Part shown: piece by piece, positions 21,273-29,052 of the stretch
How positions within the stretch are numbered: the first letter of the stretch is position 1
Layout: each line of letters opens with the position of its first letter
Origin: an uncultured Hungatella sp.
GTDB lineage: Bacteria > Bacillota > Clostridia > Lachnospirales > Lachnospiraceae
DNA: 29,052 nt
Direction: 5' to 3'
NCBI GenBank assembly: GCA_910586845.1
Contig: CAJUJV010000027.1
Span: 7,763-36,814 of the forward strand
The notes under the pieces: generated by a model
Told to the model about the DNA's origin: nothing
Database searches by the model: none
What the model saw: the letters and a program-made list of their open reading frames with translations, nothing else
Made by a program: the position numbers and the translations under genes

Positions 21273-24014
21273 GTGTTTAAAAAGTGGTTTGAAATAATCT
21301 CTGACCATAGGATCAGTCTGCAGGAACGAATGTTTCGTGTAGTTACAAGCATCTGCATGATCGCGCTGATCATCGTACTGCCTATGGGCAGAAATCTCAT
21401 GAATCTGGTCATTCTGGCAGCTGGCCTTGTCTGTATAGCGGCTATTGTCAGGATCAGTATTCAAAAAGAATGTATAAGCGCCGGAGCCACGGCGATCACC
21501 ATACTGCTTTTGCTGCTGTTTCCCATAAGCTTTTTTACAGCAGGCGGATTTTACAGCGGAATGCCGGAATGGTTTGTGCTTTGTTTTATTTATATCAGCA
21601 TTACCCTGGAGGGAAGACGTAAAGGGGTATTTTTCCTGCTGTGCGCAGTGGAGACCCTTCTGTGCTACTTTACTGCTTTTTATTTCCCGGACCTTGCTGC
21701 CCGGAATACACCGGCTCATTCCTTCTTTGATTCCGCCACCTCGGTTATTTTAGTAGGTATGCTGACCAGTATCCTGCTTTTGTTTTTAACCAGGCTTTAC
21801 GAGGAGGAAAATGAGCTTTCTATACAGCAGAAAAAGGAGATCGAGGAATTAAATAAGGCAGAGAATAATTTCTTCACCAGCATGAGCCACGAGATCCGTA
21901 CCCCTATCAACACCATCATCGGGTTAAATGAGATTATTCTCCGGGGCGACATCTCTGATGATGTGGCCGAAAATGCCAGAAATATCCAGGGGGCCAGCAA
22001 AATCCTGCTTACGCTCATCAATGATATCCTGGACTTATCCAAGATCCGGTCCGGAAAAATGGAGATTGTCAATGCCTCTTATGAGACAGGGACTCTCTTT
22101 TCAGAAGTCGTCAATATGATATGGATCAAGGCCAGGGAAAAAGGGCTGGAATTCCGGTTACATGTGGATTCTTCTATCCCAAGCATGCTCTGCGGCGATG
22201 AGATCCGTATCAAACAGATTCTGATCAATCTGCTGAACAATGCCGTAAAATATACGAGCAAAGGGTCTGTCACCCTTTCTATCTGGTGCGAACGCTTAAA
22301 TCTTAACCGGGTGCGTGTCTGGTATTCCGTGGAGGATACGGGCCAGGGTGTAAAGAAAGAGAATATCCCCTACATTTTCAATGCGTTTAAACGGGTAGAT
22401 GAAGAAAAAAACCGCCATATTGAAGGCACTGGGCTTGGACTCAGTATTGTCCACCAGCTGGTAGAACTTATGGGCGGAGAGATCAGCGTCAACAGTGTTT
22501 ATACAAAAGGATCAACCTTTCTTGTCACGCTGGAGCAGGATATCGTAGATAATAAAGAACTGGGGACCTTTACCCTGGCTTCCCGGGTGAAAGGCCGTGA
22601 GGGAGCTCAGTACAGACAGAGCTTTGAGGCGCCGGAAGCCCATATTCTTGTTGTCGATGACAACGAGATGAATCTGATGGTAGTGCGGAAACTGCTTGCC
22701 GCCACCAAGCTCCATCTGGATACGGCTTTAAGCGCCGTGGATTGCCTGAGGCTGACGCAGATCCAGCATTATGACGCGATTTTGATGGACCATCTGATGC
22801 CGGAGATGGATGGGATCCAATGCCTCCACGCGCTGCGGACACAGCCGGCGGGAATGTGCCAGGATGTTCCGGTGATCGCTCTGACCGCCAATGCGGGAAG
22901 CGACAATCAGCTTCTCTACCGCAAGGAAGGTTTCAGCGGCTATCTGGCAAAACCCGTCAGCGGAGCCCTGCTTGAAGCGGCGGTCCTGAACATTCTTCCA
23001 AAAGAACTGGTAAAGCTGAACGAAACCACCAATCCATCAGAGATCGGAAAAGATGTTCTGATCTTTGAGCAGGCCAGAAGAGTATCCCTTATGGTAACCA
23101 CAGACAGTGTATGTGATCTTCCGGAAGTTCTGAAGAAAGAATTCAACATCCACGTATGTCCCTACTATGTCTGCACGGACCACGGACGGTTCCTTGATGA
23201 TCAGGAGCTGAAAGCAGACGAACTGCTGTCACATGTGGCTATGGGTAAAACCGGTTTCTCTCAGCCGCCGTCCGTGGAGGACTATGAAAAGTTTTTCGCG
23301 GAAAGACTGACCGAGGCCCAGAATGTGATTCACATTACCATGGCAAAACATGCCAGTCAGGGATATGACAATGCTATGGAGGCGGCAAAATCCTTTGAGA
23401 ATGTCACTGTCATAGATTCCGGCCATCTCTCCAGCAGCATGGGGCTGGTGGTACTGTGTGCCGCCTGCCAGGCAGAAAATCACATTCCGAAACAAGAGAT
23501 CGTGAGAACCGTAAAGCGGCTGAGACGATATATCTCCTCGGCTTTCATCATCGACAATACTCATCTCATGTGTCAGACCGGAAGAATATCCAAACGAGTA
23601 CAGATTCTCTGTGATGCCCTGCTGCTCCATCCCATTCTTGTACTTCGAAACAGCAGGCTGGCAGTGGGCGGCGTAGAGATGGGCAGCTTTACCCGTACCG
23701 CGAGACACTATGTCCGAAAGCTGTTTATAAATACGAGAAATATCGACCGACGCATTTTATTTATTACTTATGCGGGAATGGACTCCCAAAAGATCAGGTA
23801 CATCCAGGATCTGGTCCAGCAGTACTGTCCCTTTGAACGGGTCTATGTACAAAAAGCTTCTTCTGCCGTGGCCAGCAACTGCGGCCCCGGATCCTTTGGC
23901 CTGTTGTTCATGAAAAAGAATGATATGGTCATATCCCTCTCCGAGGCATCCAAACCGGATTTCAATGACTCCCTCCAAGATCATAAGGAGTCTCCTGATA
24001 GACATAGAAGTTAA
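21273..24014 (+). CDS. hybrid histidine kinase fused to a C-terminal DegV (FakB-like) domain
   Basis: 913 residues. Membrane part with about six helices (20-190); HisKA with H206 in SMSHEIRTP; HATPase to about 425 (VEDTGQGV, GTGLGLSIVHQL); receiver 457-575 with VVDDNE and D506 in LMDHLMP; then DegV 605-890. DegV evidence: VTTDSVCDLPEVL, FSQPPSVEDYEKFF, NVTVIDSGHLSSSMG, TGRISK and SNCGPGSFGLLFMK, in family order and spacing. DegV proteins such as FakB bind a fatty acid and present it to the kinase FakA; here the usual His of the HxGPG motif is Asn. The fusion suggests a lipid-linked output or input for the relay (inference). GTG start 21273 has AGGAGG ten bases upstream and lies 25 bases after the preceding stop. 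The last 53 bases overlap convergent metA. Confidence 0.9.
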   Translation: MFKKWFEIISDHRISLQERMFRVVTSICMIALIIVLPMGRNLMNLVILAAGLVCIAAIVRISIQKECISAGATAITILLLLLFPISFFTAGGFYSGMPEWFVLCFIYISITLEGRRKGVFFLLCAVETLLCYFTAFYFPDLAARNTPAHSFFDSATSVILVGMLTSILLLFLTRLYEEENELSIQQKKEIEELNKAENNFFTSMSHEIRTPINTIIGLNEIILRGDISDDVAENARNIQGASKILLTLINDILDLSKIRSGKMEIVNASYETGTLFSEVVNMIWIKAREKGLEFRLHVDSSIPSMLCGDEIRIKQILINLLNNAVKYTSKGSVTLSIWCERLNLNRVRVWYSVEDTGQGVKKENIPYIFNAFKRVDEEKNRHIEGTGLGLSIVHQLVELMGGEISVNSVYTKGSTFLVTLEQDIVDNKELGTFTLASRVKGREGAQYRQSFEAPEAHILVVDDNEMNLMVVRKLLAATKLHLDTALSAVDCLRLTQIQHYDAILMDHLMPEMDGIQCLHALRTQPAGMCQDVPVIALTANAGSDNQLLYRKEGFSGYLAKPVSGALLEAAVLNILPKELVKLNETTNPSEIGKDVLIFEQARRVSLMVTTDSVCDLPEVLKKEFNIHVCPYYVCTDHGRFLDDQELKADELLSHVAMGKTGFSQPPSVEDYEKFFAERLTEAQNVIHITMAKHASQGYDNAMEAAKSFENVTVIDSGHLSSSMGLVVLCAACQAENHIPKQEIVRTVKRLRRYISSAFIIDNTHLMCQTGRISKRVQILCDALLLHPILVLRNSRLAVGGVEMGSFTRTARHYVRKLFINTRNIDRRILFITYAGMDSQKIRYIQDLVQQYCPFERVYVQKASSAVASNCGPGSFGLLFMKKNDMVISLSEASKPDFNDSLQDHKESPDRHRS

Positions 24015-24879
24015 GCCAGTTGCTGTACAGCGTGTTGGACACATTTCTCCAGCACAGCACGGGCATGGAGAAGGGGTCATTGTCTTCATAGTAGTTACAG
24101 GGCAGTTCCGGGTTCAGGCCTTTGGCCACGTCCCGGTGATACTCATTGTTCAGGGTCATGCGGTCATATTCCGGATGACCCTGGACGAAGATCTGACTGC
24201 CATCCCGCTTCATGATCAGGAACAGACCTGCCTCCCTGGACTCTGCCAGGATCTGCAGCTCCGGGTGGGCTGCCACATCTTTTTTTCTCACCTCTGTGTA
24301 CCGGGAGTGAGGGGCCATGATGTAGTCATCCATGCCCCGCACCAGAGGCACCTTCCGGTCCAGGATCTGATGCCGGTAGATGCCGGAAAGCTTTTTGTCT
24401 CTCCTGTATTTTGGTATCCCGAAATGGTAGTAAAGCCCGGCCTGGGCGCCCCAGCAGATATGCAGGGTGGAGGTCACATGGGTTTTGCTCCATTCCATGA
24501 TCATGGACAGTTCCTCCCAGTAATTGACTTCCTCAAACTCCATCATTTCTACCGGCGCGCCTGTGATGATCATGCCGTCGTATTTCTTCCGCTCAATATC
24601 GGAAAAGGGCACATAAAACTTGTTCAGATGACTGGCAGAAGTGTTCTTGGACTTATGGGTGCTGAGCATGAGAAAGCTGCAGTCGATCTGCAGAGGGGTG
24701 TTGGAAAGAGCACGGAGAAGCTGGGTCTCCGTCTCCTCTTTCACCGGCATCAGATTCAGGATCAGGATCTCCAGAGGGCGGATATCCTGGCTCATGGCTC
24801 TGTCCTCATCCATGACAAAAATATTTTCAGATTCCAGGACCGTCCTGGCCGGAAGATCCTTTTGGATTTTAATCGGCAT
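23962..24879 (-). CDS. metA: homoserine O-acetyltransferase (MetA type)
   Basis: 305 residues, the standard MetA length. It acylates L-homoserine in methionine biosynthesis. Catalytic C142 in HICWGAQAG, H235 and E237 in FVQGHPEYDR; the start MPIKIQKDLPARTVL is characteristic. Residue 111, in ITGAPVE, is Glu; in studied MetA proteins Glu here goes with acetyl-CoA and Gly with succinyl-CoA, so the acetyl form is predicted. ATG 24877-24879 has GGAG six bases upstream and overlaps the ligA stop by 11 bases, so it is coupled to ligA. Its 3' end overlaps the DegV-kinase gene. No SAM or T-box leader is visible because it sits inside an operon. Confidence 0.95.
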   Translation of the reverse strand: MPIKIQKDLPARTVLESENIFVMDEDRAMSQDIRPLEILILNLMPVKEETETQLLRALSNTPLQIDCSFLMLSTHKSKNTSASHLNKFYVPFSDIERKKYDGMIITGAPVEMMEFEEVNYWEELSMIMEWSKTHVTSTLHICWGAQAGLYYHFGIPKYRRDKKLSGIYRHQILDRKVPLVRGMDDYIMAPHSRYTEVRKKDVAAHPELQILAESREAGLFLIMKRDGSQIFVQGHPEYDRMTLNNEYHRDVAKGLNPELPCNYYEDNDPFSMPVLCWRNVSNTLYSNWLNFYVYQETPYDLGGSH

Positions 24880-26842
24880 GATACTCTCCTTCCAGAAGTT
24901 TAAGGAAATCCTCTTCCGACAGGATGGGAATTCCCAGTTCTCTGGCTTTTTTATTTTTTGATGACGCGGAATTTGCATTGTTGTTGATCAGGTAAGTGGT
25001 TCTGGCGGTCACAGAGCCCGTGGCCTTGCCGCCTTTGGATTCGATCAGACTCTGGAGCTCCTTGCGGTTTTTAAAATGTTCCACAGAACCGGTGATGACA
25101 AAAGTCATTCCCGCAAATTCTCCTGACGTTTCTTCCTCTTCTACCGGTTCGATCGTCAGTTCTGCCAGAAGGCGGTCCACAATTCCCTGATTCTTCGGAT
25201 CCCCAAAATATCCGCACCAGGCATCCGCCAGCACCTGTCCTATACCATCCACCTCTGTCAGAGACTCACTGTCCGCAGTGCGCATGGCTGCAAAATCATA
25301 TTTGAAATGACGGCACAGCATTCTGGCATTGGCCAGACCGATACCTGCCACACCCAGACCGTAGACAAGGCGGACCAGAGTCGTGTGGGAGCTTGCAGCC
25401 ACAGCCTGTATCAGGTTGTCATAAGATCTCTGACCGAATCCCTCCATCTCCACGATGGCTTCACGATGGCGGTCCAGATGGAAAATATCGGAAAATTCCC
25501 TGATAAATCCGGCCCCGATAAATTTCTCCAGTGTAGCCTCGGACAGACCGTCGATATTCAGGGCATCCCGGCTCACCAACAAGGTAAAGCTCTTGATCTT
25601 CTTGGCCTGGCAGTCCGGATTGGTACAATAGAGAGACTTCACATCATTTACCTGGCGGATCTCCGTGGCTCCTTTGCACACAGGACAGACAGCCGGGATA
25701 TTCTTTACCCCGCTTCTGGTCAGATTGTCGGCAATCTGAGGGATGATCATATTAGCCTTATAGACAGTAACAGAATCGCCCTCTCCCAGTTCCAGAGCTT
25801 CCATGATGCTGATGTTGTGGACGCTGGCCCGGCTCACCGTGGTCCCCTCCAGTTCCACCGGTTCAAACACTGCCACCGGGTTAATGAGCCCGGTTCTCGA
25901 CGGACTCCACTCGATATAGGAGAGAGTCGTCTCCCGGATCTCGTCAGCCCACTTAAAGGCAATAGAATTTCGGGGGAATTTGGCTGTCCTGCCAAGAGAC
26001 TCTCCATAGGCAATATCATCAAAAGTCAGCACCAGACCGTCGCTGGGAATATCATAATCCTTGATGGCTCCGGCAAAATATGCCACCTTCTCCGGCAGAG
26101 TTTCTCTGGTGACCATCTGATGCTCCACCACCTCAAAACCCTGGGCTTTCAGCCACTGAAACTGCTCCAGACGGGAATTATGAAAATCCTCTCCCGCCGC
26201 CCGTACCAGGGCAAAAGCCATAAAATTCACATGGCGTCCCGCCGTGATCTCGTTATTCAGCTGCCTCACGGAACCGGAACATAAATTTCTCGGGTTCTTA
26301 TATCTGGCATCCAGGTCTTCGATCTCCTGGTTCATTTTTTCGAAATCAGAATACCGGATCACCGCCTCTCCCCTGAGCACCAGGGTGCCTTTATACGAGA
26401 TCCTTACAGGAATATTTTCAAATACCCGGGCATTGTTGGTGATCACTTCTCCGATCTCTCCGTTGCCTCTGGTCACTGCCTTGGCCAGCGTCCCCCCTTC
26501 ATAGGTCAGCACAATGGTCAGTCCGTCCAGTTTCCAGGACAAAAGGCCTTCCTGCTCCCCCAGCCACTCCTGAAGAGTTTCCACCTCCTTGGTCTTATCC
26601 AGAGAAAGCATAGCCGCCGGATGGGCTTCTTTGGGAAGCTCGCTTAAGACCTCATAACCAACCTTCTGAGTAGGACTCCCTGCCAGAACGGTTCCCGTCT
26701 CCTGTTCCAGGGCAGACAGTTCATCGTAAAGCCGGTCATATTCAAAATTGCTCATGATCTCCCGGCTCTCCTGATAATAGGCTCTGGCCGCTTCCGACAG
26801 CCGGGCGGTCAGTTCTTTCATTTTTTCCAGTTTCTGCTCCAT
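24869..26842 (-). CDS. ligA: NAD-dependent DNA ligase
   Basis: 657 residues, the normal size. Seals nicks in DNA replication and repair using NAD+. Order: Ia domain; adenylation domain with K104 in WKLDGLT; OB fold; Cys4 zinc finger (CPVC...CTNPDC); helix-hairpin-helix region; and a C-terminal BRCT domain (FAGMTFVITGSVEHFKNR). The start is ATG 26840-26842, preceded by AGGAGG at about 6-7 bases; an ATG six codons earlier overlaps the rluF end and contains that Shine-Dalgarno. One base separates the rluF stop from this start. As the essential replicative ligase, it shows this stretch is core chromosome. Confidence 0.96.
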   Translation of the reverse strand: MEQKLEKMKELTARLSEAARAYYQESREIMSNFEYDRLYDELSALEQETGTVLAGSPTQKVGYEVLSELPKEAHPAAMLSLDKTKEVETLQEWLGEQEGLLSWKLDGLTIVLTYEGGTLAKAVTRGNGEIGEVITNNARVFENIPVRISYKGTLVLRGEAVIRYSDFEKMNQEIEDLDARYKNPRNLCSGSVRQLNNEITAGRHVNFMAFALVRAAGEDFHNSRLEQFQWLKAQGFEVVEHQMVTRETLPEKVAYFAGAIKDYDIPSDGLVLTFDDIAYGESLGRTAKFPRNSIAFKWADEIRETTLSYIEWSPSRTGLINPVAVFEPVELEGTTVSRASVHNISIMEALELGEGDSVTVYKANMIIPQIADNLTRSGVKNIPAVCPVCKGATEIRQVNDVKSLYCTNPDCQAKKIKSFTLLVSRDALNIDGLSEATLEKFIGAGFIREFSDIFHLDRHREAIVEMEGFGQRSYDNLIQAVAASSHTTLVRLVYGLGVAGIGLANARMLCRHFKYDFAAMRTADSESLTEVDGIGQVLADAWCGYFGDPKNQGIVDRLLAELTIEPVEEEETSGEFAGMTFVITGSVEHFKNRKELQSLIESKGGKATGSVTARTTYLINNNANSASSKNKKARELGIPILSEEDFLKLLEGEYHAD

Positions 26843-26843
26843 C

Positions 26844-27569
26844 TCATCCCTCCTGATCATTCTCCGTCTGCAGCATCTCTGTCAGCTGCCCATATTCTTC
26901 CGGCGTCACCTTCCGCCACGCTCCTGTCTCTAAACTGCCCAGTTTTATGTTCATGATACGAATCCGGCACAGTTCTCTGACATGGTACCCGAATGTTTTG
27001 CACATGCGGCGGATCTGTCGGTTCAGTCCCTGGGTCAGGATAATATGAAATTCTCTTTCCCCGGTGATCCGGACTTTGCAGGGCCTCGTAGTCACATCCA
27101 GCTCCTCCAGATAGACTCCTGCCGCCATCTTTCCGGCAAACTCTCCGGTAACAGGCCTGTCCACCCGGACCACGTACTCTTTTTCATGGCCGTGAGAGCC
27201 TCTCATCATCTGATCCACCAGTTCCCCCTGGTTGGTCAGAAAGATCAGGCCTTCGGAATCCTTATCCAGACGCCCCACAGGGTACACCCGGACAGGATAA
27301 TCTACCATCTCCACAATATTCATGGCCCGGTCCTTTTGAGATGTGGTGCATACAATACCCCTGGGTTTATTGACCGCCAGAAGCACTTTTTCAGGCTCAG
27401 CCGCCCTCTTCCCGTCACAGATCACCACCTGATCTCTCCGGATCTTCATCCCGGTCAGCGCCGGCCTCCCATCCACCAGAACCTTTCCCTCCATGATCAG
27501 ACGATCTGCCTCTCTCCGGGAACATATCCCCATGTCGCTTAAATATTTGTTGATACGGATTTCTTCCAT
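26844..27569 (-). CDS. rluF: 23S rRNA pseudouridine synthase, RluF/RluB type
   Basis: 241 residues of the RsuA/RluB/E/F family, which isomerise uridine in rRNA. S4 RNA-binding domain about 1-60 (INKYLSDMGICSRREADRLI), catalytic D102 in GRLDKDSEGL, and the RluF-like segments NKPRGIVCTTSQKD and ILTQGLNRQIRRMCKTFGY. The choice of RluF over RluB rests on these segments and is fairly, not fully, certain. ATG 27567-27569 has AGGAG eight bases upstream. It lies 19 bases after queA, in the same operon. Confidence 0.9.
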   Translation of the reverse strand: MEEIRINKYLSDMGICSRREADRLIMEGKVLVDGRPALTGMKIRRDQVVICDGKRAAEPEKVLLAVNKPRGIVCTTSQKDRAMNIVEMVDYPVRVYPVGRLDKDSEGLIFLTNQGELVDQMMRGSHGHEKEYVVRVDRPVTGEFAGKMAAGVYLEELDVTTRPCKVRITGEREFHIILTQGLNRQIRRMCKTFGYHVRELCRIRIMNIKLGSLETGAWRKVTPEEYGQLTEMLQTENDQEG

Positions 27570-27588
27570 GAGTCGTTCTCCTGCCGGG

Positions 27589-28614
27589 TCACAGAATCAG
27601 CATGGCATCGCCGAAACTGAAAAACCTGTATCTTTCCTTAACTGCCTCCTCGTAAGCGTTCAGCACATGCTCCCGGCCGGCCAGCGCCGACACCAGCATG
27701 ACCAGGGTGGATTCCGGAAGATGAAAATTCGTCACCAGGCAATCCAGGACCTTAAACCGGTATCCGGGATAAATAAAGATATCCGTCCACCCGCTCCCTG
27801 CTCTCACCATGCCGTCCTCTCCCGCGGCAGACTCCACGGTACGGCAGCTGGTAGTTCCCACGCAGATGATCCGGCCGCCCTTTCTCCTGGTGTCGTTGAT
27901 CTTCTCCGCCTCTTCCTCCTCCACCATATAAAACTCCGAATGCATGTGATGGTCCAGGATATTCTCCACCTTCACGGGCCGGAAAGTACCAAGGCCCACA
28001 TGGAGAGTCACACGGGCGATGATCACTCCCATGGCCCGGACCTCCTCCAGCAGCTCTTTCGTGAAATGAAGCCCTGCCGTAGGCGCTGCCGCAGATCCGT
28101 CATGTTTCGCATAGACTGTCTGGTATCTGTTTTTATCCTTCAGTTCATGGGTAATGTAAGGAGGCAGAGGCATCTGGCCCAGCCGGTCCAGGATCTCTTC
28201 AAAGATCCCTTCATAGGAAAAACGGATCAGCCGGTTCCCCTCCTCCACAATGTCTGTCACCGTACCTTTTAAAAGTCCGCCGCCAAAGGAGATCACTGTC
28301 CCCGGTCTGGCCTTCTTCCCCGGTTTCACCAGCGTCTCCCACACATCATGCTCTTTTCTTTTCAGCAGAAGTACTTCTATCCTGGCCTCCGTCTCCTCCT
28401 TCACGCCGTAAAGCCGGGCCGGGATCACCTTCGTGTCGTTGATCACCAGACAGTCCCCTTTTCTCAGATAGGACAGCAGATCCCTGAAATTTCGATGCCG
28501 GATCTCTCCGGTCACCTTATCCAGCACCAGCAGCCTGGATGAGGAACGGTCCTCTAAAGGGTCCTGGGCAATGAGTTCCTGAGGAAGATCAAAATCAAAT
28601 TCCGATACATTCAT
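27589..28614 (-). CDS. queA: S-adenosylmethionine:tRNA ribosyltransferase-isomerase
   Basis: 341 residues, full length. Transfers the ribosyl part of SAM to 7-aminomethyl-7-deazaguanine in tRNA, making epoxyqueuosine. Family marks: FDFDLPQELIAQDP at the N-terminus, LVINDTKVIPARL, HDGSAAAPTAGLHFT, LHVGLGTFRPV, HMHSEFY and NFHLPESTLVMLVSA near the end. ATG 28612-28614 has GGAG six bases upstream. Second gene of the minus-strand run entering the window from the right. Confidence 0.97.
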   Translation of the reverse strand: MNVSEFDFDLPQELIAQDPLEDRSSSRLLVLDKVTGEIRHRNFRDLLSYLRKGDCLVINDTKVIPARLYGVKEETEARIEVLLLKRKEHDVWETLVKPGKKARPGTVISFGGGLLKGTVTDIVEEGNRLIRFSYEGIFEEILDRLGQMPLPPYITHELKDKNRYQTVYAKHDGSAAAPTAGLHFTKELLEEVRAMGVIIARVTLHVGLGTFRPVKVENILDHHMHSEFYMVEEEEAEKINDTRRKGGRIICVGTTSCRTVESAAGEDGMVRAGSGWTDIFIYPGYRFKVLDCLVTNFHLPESTLVMLVSALAGREHVLNAYEEAVKERYRFFSFGDAMLIL

Positions 28615-28672
28615 AATATTCTCCGTCTTTTCTCTCTGTTTAATATGTGAAAAAGCATTGTGGATGTCAGTC

Positions 28673-29044
28673 TCAGCCGGACACTCCTCCGATGATCACT
28701 TCGGATTCCCCCGTGCTCTTGTAGATCTTCTGCAGCACCTCGTCCGAGGCTATGGCCTGCTGCTGCCGTGCCAGAATCTGTGCCATCACAGCCTTTACCT
28801 CCGGCTTCTCCCCCGTCTTTCGTATATAGTCCCGGACCGTCTCATCTATCTCCTGGACCATATAAAACCGTCCGCTTTCATCCTTCCTGGCATATCCCCA
28901 GCTGAATGCCGGCATCAGAGTCTCCGTCTCCCTGTAGCGGATCTCGTAGTAAGGAAAGATCACGTAGGAATCCGGCTCCGGACCCTGGATCGAATAGCAG
29001 GAAATATTCAGATAGGCCTTTACGCTGGCTTTCACCAGTTCCAT
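28673..29044 (-). CDS. conserved-looking hypothetical protein, possibly incomplete at the N-terminus
   Basis: At least 123 residues, soluble, rich in charged residues, no signal peptide or membrane helix. I do not recognise the family. The sequence has a strand-rich first half (SYVIFPYYEIRYRE, FSWGYARKDESGRFYMV) and a helical second half ending in a Gly/Ser tail. ATG 29042-29044 lacks a clear Shine-Dalgarno, and the frame is open to the window edge, so the real start may lie outside. It ends 58 bases before queA and is probably co-transcribed with it. Confidence 0.65.
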   Translation of the reverse strand: MELVKASVKAYLNISCYSIQGPEPDSYVIFPYYEIRYRETETLMPAFSWGYARKDESGRFYMVQEIDETVRDYIRKTGEKPEVKAVMAQILARQQQAIASDEVLQKIYKSTGESEVIIGGVSG

Positions 29045-29052
29045 CCGGGCCT

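Noticed and set aside
23920..24903. 327-codon plus-strand ORF opposite metA
   Set aside because: Shadow of metA; no recognisable domains or ribosome site.
25307..26284. 325-codon plus-strand ORF opposite ligA
   Set aside because: Shadow of the ligase gene; composition typical of antisense translation.

Overview
The window looks like chromosome of a Firmicute of class Clostridia, most likely a gut Lachnospiraceae. The evidence is the Gram-positive style Shine-Dalgarno sequences (AGGAGG), an LPKTG sortase signal, a PTS trehalose operon with a GntR/UTRA repressor, a uxu hexuronate operon, and a ligA/queA/rluF housekeeping run. No rRNA, tRNA or CRISPR array was seen. The assignment is inference from gene content, not a database match.

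Layout. (1) 1-2.9 kb: a MATE exporter and its terminator, then a gene-poor, partly AT-rich patch with an unannotated RNA element, an AEC permease fragment and a MarR regulator read from a TTG start. (2) 2.9-7.6 kb: trehalose module, treP (PTS EIIBCA) and treC (phosphotrehalase) on the minus strand, divergent from treR, with three operator-like palindromes between them. (3) 7.7-9.7 kb: a 6-phospho-beta-glucosidase and the headless C-terminus of an LPXTG surface protein. (4) 9.8-14.8 kb: a zinc alcohol/polyol dehydrogenase, then uxuA-uxuB and an FCD-type GntR regulator for fructuronate/mannonate catabolism, with an 8-bp-arm palindrome over the uxuA -35 box. (5) 14.88-15.28 kb: a 170-bp tandem repeat (2.3 copies) with terminal-inverted-repeat-like ends. 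(6) 15.3-17.6 kb: a second MATE exporter convergent with an EamA permease. (7) 17.7-24.0 kb: a three-gene signalling operon of a lone receiver, a hybrid kinase with ten acidic repeats and a C-terminal Hpt, and a hybrid kinase fused to a DegV/FakB-like lipid-binding domain. (8) 24.0-29.0 kb: minus-strand housekeeping run of a hypothetical gene, queA, rluF, ligA and metA, tightly packed.

Two things stand out. At 1753-1953 a promoter, two tandem 47/48-nt repeats and a UUCG terminator form a transcription unit. Each repeat folds into an H-type pseudoknot, and both stems show compensatory changes between the repeats. That is the architecture of a type III toxin-antitoxin antitoxin RNA, but no toxin gene follows. 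At 17790-24014 the kinase operon has no DNA-binding output, and its last protein carries a DegV-family domain behind a receiver, suggesting a phosphorelay tied to fatty-acid or lipid sensing.

Metabolically, the window handles uptake and cleavage of phosphorylated disaccharides (trehalose-6-P, beta-glucoside-6-P) and hexuronate breakdown, as expected of a gut saccharolytic anaerobe.
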